From Novosphingobium sp. (GTDB taxonomy: Bacteria; Pseudomonadota; Alphaproteobacteria; Sphingomonadales; Sphingomonadaceae): DNA of 64,000 nt. Location of the stretch: NCBI GenBank assembly GCA_024236175.1, contig JACKKY010000004.1, positions 322,501 through 386,500 of the forward strand. Reading direction: 5' to 3'. Below, piece by piece: positions 26,686-33,419 of this stretch (its first letter is position 1; each line of letters starts with the position of its first letter). The translations under genes were made by a program, and so were the position numbers. Below the pieces are notes generated by a model. That model saw nothing but the letters and a program-made list of their open reading frames with translations, searched no databases and was not told the origin of the DNA.

Positions 26686-27123
26686 ATGCGACGCATTTTT
26701 TGGATACCCCCCCTGCTGCTGCTGGCCGCCGCGGCTCCTGCGACTGAAATAAAGAACCGAATTACCGGGTTTCGAGCACTTGGCGCGGCCTTCAAGTCAG
26801 CAAGCGACACAGTCCGTGCAGGCGAAGCGAACTCGCCGGCGCTTCGCAAGGCGGCGCAGCGGATCGTGTTGGCTTCTCGCAACCAGTACAAGTGGTTCCC
26901 TTCAAACAGCAAGCGCCAGTCAAATATCAAGACAGCCGCCAAGCCGGATATCTGGACCCGCACAAGCGAGTTCAAGGCGATGCAGGACGCTTTTGCCAGA
27001 CAGGCTTCCATCTTCGAACGCACCGTCGCCACGGGCGACGGCGGCGCCATTCGCTCGGAGCTTCGCAAGCTCGGGGCCAAGTGCAAGGGATGCCATGACA
27101 ACTTCCGGGAATCCGACGATTGA
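26686..27123 (+). CDS. Class II c-type cytochrome, second copy
   Basis: 145 residues from the ATG at 26686. Signal peptide MRRIFWIPPLLLLAAAAPA, then a four-helix body (GFRALGAAFKSASDTVRAG, WTRTSEFKAMQDAF) and the haem site CKGCH close to the C-terminus. The first-helix Met expected for a c556 ligand is not clear, so the haem may be five-coordinate as in cytochrome c'. The frame extends upstream to 26626, but the extra 20 residues would spoil the signal peptide. Cotranscribed with the cytochrome before it and the HiPIP after it. Confidence 0.8.
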   Translation: MRRIFWIPPLLLLAAAAPATEIKNRITGFRALGAAFKSASDTVRAGEANSPALRKAAQRIVLASRNQYKWFPSNSKRQSNIKTAAKPDIWTRTSEFKAMQDAFARQASIFERTVATGDGGAIRSELRKLGAKCKGCHDNFRESDD

Positions 27124-27149
27124 TCATGTGATCGCAGGCAATTTATGCG

Positions 27150-27464
27150 ATGGAGAACTTGATGCTGAATCGACGCAAACTTCTCATTCTGGGATCCCTC
27201 TTGCCAATGGCGCTGCCCGGGATCGTAGCCGCCGAACCGACGTGCGGAGGCGCGCTTTCGATGTCCCAGAAGAACAGGCGCCGCGCCTTGGGTTACCTCG
27301 ATGTCTCGAATGATCCCAAGCGTAGATGCGGCCTTTGCAGCTACTTCTCGGAAGCGGAACCCGGTTGCGGTAAGTGCCAAATGTTGAGTGGCGGCGCCGT
27401 CACCAACAACTCGGTATGCAACTCTTTTGTTGCCGACACCACCAAGCACCCGACGGCGCAATAG
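27150..27464 (+). CDS. High-potential iron-sulfur protein (HiPIP)
   Basis: 104 residues. A Tat-type leader (LNRRKLLILGSLLPMALPGIVAA) is followed by the HiPIP cluster-binding pattern CGLCSYF, then CGKCQMLSGGAVTNN with a final Cys in SVCNSF, and YLDVSN/RALGYLD in the N-terminal part. HiPIPs carry one electron through a [4Fe-4S] centre in the periplasm and often replace soluble cytochrome c as donor to a terminal oxidase or reaction centre. The ATG at 27150 may be preceded by the true start at 27162 (ATGCTG). It closes the cytochrome operon. Confidence 0.83.
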   Translation: MENLMLNRRKLLILGSLLPMALPGIVAAEPTCGGALSMSQKNRRRALGYLDVSNDPKRRCGLCSYFSEAEPGCGKCQMLSGGAVTNNSVCNSFVADTTKHPTAQ

Positions 27465-27528
27465 CATAAATTCTCGGAAACACTTAGTGTGACCCCGGAA
27501 CGCTGAAACGCTGACAAGGAGGTCTCGA

Positions 27529-28137
27529 TTGGTAAACCGAAGGATCGGGAAGGAAGATTCCGAGACCCGGCAGCATTTGCTCGAAGCAGCCGAGCAGCTC
27601 ATGCGCGAAGAGGGTTACGCCGCAGTCACTTCACGCAAGCTTGCATCCTTTGCCGGCCTCAAGCCTCAGCTCGTTCACTATTACTTTCGGACGATGGATG
27701 AACTGTTCGAGGCCCTGTTCAAACGGGTCGCAGACAAACATCTCTCTGCGCTGAAGGAGGTTTCGGCCCAGGAAAATCCGCTCGTCGGGATGTTTGAGCT
27801 GAGCTGCGACTCCGCGAATTCCGTTCTGCATCTCGAATTCTTGGCGCTGGCCAATCATCGAAAGAATATTCATGATCAGGTTACCGCGTTCGGTCGCGAG
27901 CTCAACCGCACCGAGTCGGCCATTATTCTCGACGTGCTGCGCAAGGAAGGGATCGAGACCCCCGGCGTCGCCCCGGAGGATTTGTCCACGATCATCGAGA
28001 CTATGGCTCGAGGCATGGCTTTTGCGGAAAATCTCAATGCCCGCCCCCTGGGCAACGCCCGCAATATCTTGACGGGGTGCCTGGCAAAATTTTCCGTTAC
28101 CTTGAGAGCGCTGTCCGAATTCTCGGACGCGGATTGA
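27529..28137 (+). CDS. TetR-family transcriptional regulator
   Basis: 202 residues. Helix-turn-helix GYAAVTSRKLASFAGLKPQL with VHYYF (about residues 29-53) identifies a TetR protein; the C-terminal helices form the effector pocket. The start is TTG at 27529, chosen because a consensus AAGGAGGT sits five bases upstream and no ATG lies nearby. It is related to the other TetR at 15574. Convergent with the CoA-transferase gene and just downstream of the HiPIP operon; it could control the redox cluster, but no operator copy is visible at its own promoter. Confidence 0.87.
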   Translation: MVNRRIGKEDSETRQHLLEAAEQLMREEGYAAVTSRKLASFAGLKPQLVHYYFRTMDELFEALFKRVADKHLSALKEVSAQENPLVGMFELSCDSANSVLHLEFLALANHRKNIHDQVTAFGRELNRTESAIILDVLRKEGIETPGVAPEDLSTIIETMARGMAFAENLNARPLGNARNILTGCLAKFSVTLRALSEFSDAD

Positions 28138-28151
28138 AGCTCCATTCGATT

Positions 28152-29627
28152 TCAGCGCCAGGCCGGCCTCGAAGCACCCCGTGGAATCAGGACCGGATCA
28201 TACGAGCCCGGCGTAAGTGACATTTCCACTTGATCGGTGACACCTTGATAATCACCGAGTGGCGTAGCCGCCGTGAAGGTTTGAGGATCGAGATAGGTGT
28301 GTGCTTCCGACGATCCGGCCATCCCATATGCCCAATCCTTGTCAAAGATTCCAAGCGACAGCATCCACAGGGCAGTTCGGGTCAATGAAACGCGAACATG
28401 GTACGATCCGCCGTCTTCCGCTCGCCGGCGGAGTGCGGCGATAGCTCCGATTTGCGCAAGCCATGAACACAGATAGTCGTTCACCACTACCACGGGCGGC
28501 AGTTGCGGAGCCCGCTCGCTGCCTTCGAGTGCCATCACGCCGGTGACGGAGCCCGCCGTCTGATCGAAGCCCGGGCGCTCCGCCCAGGGGCCGCGGTCGC
28601 CGTGCACCGTGATCGAAACATAGATGATGCCGGGCCGCTCACGTGCCGCCTCTTCAGGTGCGAGGCCGATTTCCCTCATGAATGCGGGACGCCGGTTCTG
28701 GAAGAAGATATCGGCATCGGACAACAGTTCGCCGAGCAGCGGCCGGTCCGCGCGCGGATCGAGCCAAGTCGAGCGCATACCGACATTGGCGGTGGCATAG
28801 ATCGGGTCATTCTCCCCCTCGCCCGGCCGCCACAGGTTCAGCACATCCGCGCCATGCAGCGCCAATGACCGGCCCAGGCCCGCTCCAGCGATGACATGCC
28901 CCATGCCAAGGGCGCGAAATCCCGAGAGTGGCAAGGCACCCAGCGGCGGCAGGCGTTCACGTGCCGAATCTCCGATGCGCTCGATTTCGATCAGCGGCAT
29001 CTCGGCCAGGACCTCGGTAAATTGTCGCTCGGCCAGCATTTCCGGCAACGTCCGCACCATCGGAAAGACAGCGCCTGCGTCTGAGCCAGCCTGTTCAAGC
29101 TCCAAAGCGTTCCATTTGCCGATCGCTTCGGCAACCGGCTGATAGGTCAACGGCACGCCGAGCAGTTCCTGGGCCCGCAAACGCAGGTTGGGGTAACCCG
29201 CCTGGGGCAGCACCCAGCGCCCATCCGCCGTCTCGAAAAACACTGCGCCAAGAATATGACCGACCTCGAATGTCGGTTTCACCGGGTAAAGGCCGATCCT
29301 CTCCCACTTGCCGTCATAGAACGGGCATAACCGGTGTGGTGCCCGCCTCAGGTCCACCGCGATGTCCTGCCCGGGGCCGCCACGCCATCGGTGTATCGCA
29401 GCCGCCGCGATGGACTTGCCGAGAAGACCGATCGAAGCGGCGGCGCCGATCCGCAGCGGGCTTTTCACGACCGGATCCGCCCCGGTGCAGGTGACACTGC
29501 CTCCCGCGTCCTCGATCGAGAGCCCGACGCCGGCCAGCACATCCTTCAGCGCCCCCATCAGGTCGAATTCCGCTGTGGTGAGGCGCTCCGCGAATACGGA
29601 CGTTAGCTGATCCCTCAAAATTGACAT
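28152..29627 (-). CDS. CaiB/BaiF (type III) CoA-transferase
   Basis: 491 residues. The C-terminal two thirds carry the family layout: ALPLSGFRALGMGHVIAGAG, LNLWRPGEGENDP, RADRPLLGELLSDADIFFQN, YVSITVHGDRGPW and RPGFDQTAGSVTG. The unusual N-terminal 200 residues form a partial second lobe (IHRWRGGPGQDIAVDLRRAPHRL), as in two-domain members. Type III CoA-transferases move CoA between acids without ATP and activate substrates for beta-oxidation-like breakdown. The catalytic Asp could not be assigned with certainty. Start ATG at 29627 follows an AAAGGG. It is 33 bp from the exported hydrolase stop upstream on the same strand. Confidence 0.85.
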   Translation of the reverse strand: MSILRDQLTSVFAERLTTAEFDLMGALKDVLAGVGLSIEDAGGSVTCTGADPVVKSPLRIGAAASIGLLGKSIAAAAIHRWRGGPGQDIAVDLRRAPHRLCPFYDGKWERIGLYPVKPTFEVGHILGAVFFETADGRWVLPQAGYPNLRLRAQELLGVPLTYQPVAEAIGKWNALELEQAGSDAGAVFPMVRTLPEMLAERQFTEVLAEMPLIEIERIGDSARERLPPLGALPLSGFRALGMGHVIAGAGLGRSLALHGADVLNLWRPGEGENDPIYATANVGMRSTWLDPRADRPLLGELLSDADIFFQNRRPAFMREIGLAPEEAARERPGIIYVSITVHGDRGPWAERPGFDQTAGSVTGVMALEGSERAPQLPPVVVVNDYLCSWLAQIGAIAALRRRAEDGGSYHVRVSLTRTALWMLSLGIFDKDWAYGMAGSSEAHTYLDPQTFTAATPLGDYQGVTDQVEMSLTPGSYDPVLIPRGASRPAWR

Positions 29628-29660
29628 TCCTCACCCTTTCCCGCGAACTGCAGATGCCCG

Positions 29661-30752
29661 CTAACGGCCGAGCCGTTTGTCGAACCAATGCGCGATATAG
29701 CGCATGGCGTCCTGCGATTCGGGCGTCTCGGGCGCCGTACTGTAGCTACTGTGCCAGCCGCCTTCGATCATGTAGAGTTCGGACTCGACGCCTTTCTTGA
29801 GCATGCTCGTGTGGCCGAAAATCGCACCGCTCATTTCGGGCGCGCGGGTTCCGGCCATCCAAAGAGTCGGCGGATAGTATGCGAGCGCCTCTGGCGACGT
29901 GCCGGGAACCCAATCCGTACGCTTGGCGTCACCGAAATAGCCGCCTGTCTCAATCAGTGTCGTTCCAGGCTTCGAAATGCTGCCGTTGAAGTTCCAGATC
30001 ACCGAATCCCCCACCGCGGTCTGGAAACCGCAGGCGAGCGCCCCGATCGCGGCAGGTAGCGGGATACCCCGTTCCCTGAACCAAGGGATCGCCTGAAGCG
30101 TGATGATGCCGCCTCCCGAGCCTCCGAAGATCCCGACATTGGCGGGATCATGATCCTTGAGGATCTCCTTGTAGACCTTGGTCAGGTCTTCAAGCGCGGC
30201 CGGATGAACTGCCTCCGGGAACATGCGGTAATTGATCGTGACGACCTCGATGCCGCTTAGAGATGCGACGGGAATCGCGTCAAGCAGCGCCATTGAAGGC
30301 CAGCCGACCATGTAGGCGCCGCCGTGCACGTCCACCAGGACGCGTTTCCTGTTCTCCTTCGCGACGCCACCCTTGGGCCGCACGCGGATGACTTCGACCC
30401 CCGCGATGGTCTCCTGCGACATCTCTACAGGGTAACGCTCCTGCATCTTATCGATCGTCGGTTTGAACCGGGCTTCGATGAACGAGCGGATCTTCGCCAC
30501 GAGCTTCGGATCGCTCGGCATGGTGATCGTGCCGTCCCCGGGCATCGCCAGTGATTGCTCGTACGCACGCTTCTGTTCCTCGCTGCTGAGCGAAGACGGC
30601 GGGTATGTGAATGCCGGCACTTCGATGGCGCCGGTTTCCGTTCCGCTCTCGGCGGCAGTTGGATCTTTGTCTGCCCCGGCGGCAGGTGACGCCAACTCCA
30701 ACAAAATCGCAGCTACTAGCGCCACGGACAGGCAAAACTGTCGTTTCTTCAA
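29661..30752 (-). CDS. Exported alpha/beta hydrolase (HSL-type esterase)
   Basis: 363 residues from the chosen start. A signal peptide (KKRQFCLSVALVAAILLELASPAAGA) leads into the hormone-sensitive-lipase family: oxyanion-hole DVHGGAYMVGW, nucleophile GGSGGG, and a late GGWHSSYS with the likely His. These cleave esters of small acyl groups. Several starts are possible: TTG at 30752 (GAGGGAG six bases ahead) is preferred over the GTG at 30755; the frame extends to 30830. Divergent from the P450 operon across a region with the palindrome at 30896-30918. Confidence 0.8.
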   Translation of the reverse strand: MKKRQFCLSVALVAAILLELASPAAGADKDPTAAESGTETGAIEVPAFTYPPSSLSSEEQKRAYEQSLAMPGDGTITMPSDPKLVAKIRSFIEARFKPTIDKMQERYPVEMSQETIAGVEVIRVRPKGGVAKENRKRVLVDVHGGAYMVGWPSMALLDAIPVASLSGIEVVTINYRMFPEAVHPAALEDLTKVYKEILKDHDPANVGIFGGSGGGIITLQAIPWFRERGIPLPAAIGALACGFQTAVGDSVIWNFNGSISKPGTTLIETGGYFGDAKRTDWVPGTSPEALAYYPPTLWMAGTRAPEMSGAIFGHTSMLKKGVESELYMIEGGWHSSYSTAPETPESQDAMRYIAHWFDKRLGR

Positions 30753-30895
30753 CACACGCACTCCCTCAAGCCTATCTTCTTCGATCCGAGGCTTCGCCAT
30801 GGCGGCCGACCGAGTGACAGCCAGCATCACGACAACCTCTTTGAGGCTTCTCGAGAGCGGTCACTGTTCTCTTGACGAATCGGCGAATGCCGCCT

Positions 30896-30918
30896 TATGC
30901 GCCACCATGTCGCATAAA
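30896..30918 (+). promoter_or_regulatory. Palindrome in the P450/esterase divergent promoter region
   Basis: TTATGCG at 30896-30902 and CGCATAA at 30912-30918 are perfect inverted repeats with a nine-base spacer, 107 bp before the P450 start and about 145 bp before the esterase start. The size and position suit an operator for a dimeric regulator; which one is unknown. Confidence 0.4.
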
Positions 30919-31024
30919 TGACAGGGCAGTGGAAGGCAGGCTCAAGGGAGCAACCACGCCAATTCGATTGGTCCGCGAGCACGGTACCAATCCCAGGTTG
31001 CCGCATTGTTTTTCGGAGATATCC

Positions 31025-32317
31025 ATGACCGCACTCGAAGATCGCGATTATTTCACCGACTACGAAATCCTGAAGGATCCATACGAGTATTTCGAAGCGG
31101 TCCGCGGACATGGACCGATCTGGCAGCCCACAGGCAGGGACTACCTCATCGTCACCGGGTTCGACGAAACCGTCGAAATACTCAACAATAACCGCGACTT
31201 TTCCGCGGTGATCGGGCTTGCCGGCGCCGCCGCACCCCTGCCGTTCCAGCCGCATGGCTCGGATATCACTGAACAGCTCGAGGCCAACCGTTCGAAGATT
31301 CTGGGCGGCGACTTGCTGGTGAATCTGGATGATGATGCGCACAACAACATGCGCTCGCTGGTGAACCGCCTGTTCACGCCATCCCGGCTCAAGGCGAACG
31401 AGGAATTCATCCGGGAATATTCGGAAGAACTCGTCAAAAAGGCGGTCGCCAACGGAAGCGTGGAACTGATCAAGACAATTTCGACGCCGTTCGTAACCCT
31501 CGTGATCGCCGACCTGCTGGGCGTGCCGGAGCAAGACCGCGAGCACTTCATGAAGATCATCGAAGCCGCTCCCCCACCGGGAAGCCTCGAGACCGGCGAG
31601 AACGACTTCTCCGACGAAAATCACCCGATGGTGGCGATGGCTGGATATTTCGCACGTTACATCGGCGAGCGGATGCCGGCACCGCGCGACGACATTCTCA
31701 GCGAGCTGGCCCACGCGGAATATCCCGACGGCACGAAGCCGCGCCTCGAAGACCTCGTGGCGCTCTCGGTGTTCATGTTCGGCGCTGGCCAGGACACAAG
31801 CGCCAAGCTGCTCGGCAACTCCATGCGCTACATCACCGACGTCCCCGGCCTGCAGGACAGGCTGCGCGCCGATCCCTCGCTGATACCGGCAATGCTGGAA
31901 GAAGTGCTGCGGCTGGAAGGTTCGACCAAGCAGACTGCCCGCCTGGCGCGGCGCGACACGAAGATCGGCGATCTCGACGTCCCGGCCGGCACCAAGGTGC
32001 TCGTCGCGTTGTCGGCCGCAAATCGCGACGCGCGACGCTGGCCGGCTCCGGCCGACTTCGAGTTGGACCGCAAGAAAATCAAGGAGCATGTCGGTTTCGG
32101 CCGTGGCAAGCACGTCTGTGCCGGCGCACCGCTTGCCCGCGTCGAAGTGCGCATCATCCTCGAACAGTTCCTCAAGCACACTTCGAACATCGACCTTGAC
32201 GAAAGCAGGCACGGCCCACGCGGCAGTCGTGACCTGGATTTCGAGCCGAGCTTCATCATTCGCGGGCTCGCCGAACTGCACCTCAAGCTGACACCGTCAG
32301 CCGACATCGGCTCATGA
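31025..32317 (+). CDS. Cytochrome P450
   Basis: 430 residues, a soluble class I bacterial P450. I-helix FGAGQDTSA (oxygen activation), ExxR in EEVLRLEG, and the haem loop FGRGKHVCAG with the haem-ligand Cys at about residue 365. It needs a ferredoxin and reductase, none of which are in this window. The start at 31025 has GGAG ahead; an open frame back to 30872 is not convincing. Its stop overlaps the SDR start as ATGA, so hydroxylation followed by alcohol oxidation is a likely sequence of reactions on the same substrate. Confidence 0.92.
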   Translation: MTALEDRDYFTDYEILKDPYEYFEAVRGHGPIWQPTGRDYLIVTGFDETVEILNNNRDFSAVIGLAGAAAPLPFQPHGSDITEQLEANRSKILGGDLLVNLDDDAHNNMRSLVNRLFTPSRLKANEEFIREYSEELVKKAVANGSVELIKTISTPFVTLVIADLLGVPEQDREHFMKIIEAAPPPGSLETGENDFSDENHPMVAMAGYFARYIGERMPAPRDDILSELAHAEYPDGTKPRLEDLVALSVFMFGAGQDTSAKLLGNSMRYITDVPGLQDRLRADPSLIPAMLEEVLRLEGSTKQTARLARRDTKIGDLDVPAGTKVLVALSAANRDARRWPAPADFELDRKKIKEHVGFGRGKHVCAGAPLARVEVRIILEQFLKHTSNIDLDESRHGPRGSRDLDFEPSFIIRGLAELHLKLTPSADIGS

Positions 32318-33117
32318 GCGGGGATTTCACCGGCCGCTCCGCGCTAGTCAGTGGTGGCGCCGGAGGCCTGGGCGGCGCAACCGCCCGACGGCTGGTCGAA
32401 CTCGGCATGGGCGTCATCATACTAGAGCCTGACTACGAACGGGGTGCGGCCTTCGCAAAGGAGCTGGGTGATCGAGCCGTCGCGATTGCCGGCGATCACA
32501 ACGACGACGAGGCGGTGAGTTCGGCGATCGCCGCCGCGCAGGCGCTCGGCGTGTTTTCCGTCAACGTCAACGCGGTCGGAGTGGTGATCAACACGCCGGC
32601 CACGGCGGCAGCCGACGGGACGCCCCACGATATGGCGCTCTTCCGCGAGATGGTCGAACTTCATCTGTTCGGACCCTTCAATATGTCGCGGCTTAGCGCG
32701 GCTGCCTTTTCGGCGAATGCGCCGGACGAAGACGGCCAACGTGGCGTCATCGTCGACACCGCGTCGACAGCAGCCTATGACGGACAAGCCCACCAGGCGG
32801 CTTATGCGGCCAGCAAAGCCGGGGTTGCAGGGATGACGACCGCGATGGCGCGTGACCTTGCCGAGATCGGTGTTCGGGCCTGCGCTATCGCTCCCGGTCC
32901 GATCCTGACTCCGCGGCTGGCCAGCGCTAGTGATACGCTGAAAGCAGCGCTCATCGGCAATGTAGCGTTTCCCAAGCGCTTTGGCCGCGCCGAGGAATAC
33001 GCCTCGCTGGTGGAGGCGATCCTGCGAACTCCGTTTCTCAACGGGCAGACAATCCGGCTCGATGGTGCCATGTCTACTCCCCTGACCGCCATGTCGGGGG
33101 CTCAGGAACCGAAATAG
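32314..33117 (+). CDS. SDR-family oxidoreductase (paralogue 2)
   Basis: 267 residues. Cofactor loop GGAGGLGG at residues 13-20, catalytic YAASK, Ser in DTASTAAYDG. The NNAG motif is altered to NAVG. The protein is about 70 per cent identical by eye to the SDR at 1125-1919, including VAFPKRFGRAEE and LNGQTIRLDGA. Translationally coupled to the P450 (ATGA overlap at 32314-32317), which argues that it oxidises the P450's alcohol product. Cytoplasmic. Confidence 0.9.
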   Translation: MSGDFTGRSALVSGGAGGLGGATARRLVELGMGVIILEPDYERGAAFAKELGDRAVAIAGDHNDDEAVSSAIAAAQALGVFSVNVNAVGVVINTPATAAADGTPHDMALFREMVELHLFGPFNMSRLSAAAFSANAPDEDGQRGVIVDTASTAAYDGQAHQAAYAASKAGVAGMTTAMARDLAEIGVRACAIAPGPILTPRLASASDTLKAALIGNVAFPKRFGRAEEYASLVEAILRTPFLNGQTIRLDGAMSTPLTAMSGAQEPK

Positions 33118-33161
33118 AGATAAAGCCGAGCAATAGTCGGGCATGACGGGAGAAGGATTGA

Positions 33162-33419
33162 GTGAGCGACGGTAATTTGCGCGTCGTCCAATGGGCAATG
33201 GGAACAGCCGGCAAGACCGCGATGCGCGCCGTCGTGAGACACCCGGACATCGAGCCCATCGGAGTCCGGATTTATTCCCAGACCAACGAGGGAATGGACA
33301 CCGGAGAAATCTGCGGCCTGCCTGCGACTGACGTGAAGGTGACCCGGGATTTGGCCGAAATCTCCGCACCGAAGCCCGAATGCTTGATCGATGCACCGGG
33401 AGGCCCTGATTATGCGTGA
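33162..33419 (+). pseudogene. Truncated DapB-like NAD(P)-binding gene
   Basis: From a GTG with an AGAAGGA site the frame encodes 85 residues: LRVVQWAMGTAGKTAMRAVV, HPDIEPIGVRIYS and GEICGLPATDVKVTRDLAEI. That is the N-terminal Rossmann part of the dihydrodipicolinate-reductase-like/2,4-diaminopentanoate dehydrogenase-like proteins (usually about 350 residues). The frame stops at 33417-33419 where the GH3 leader begins, so the C-terminal catalytic two thirds is gone. Remnant of a deleted gene, possibly still translated. Confidence 0.6.

Noticed and set aside
30827..32281. 484-codon minus-strand frame antisense to the P450 gene
   Set aside because: Full overlap with a gene with intact haem, ExxR and I-helix motifs.
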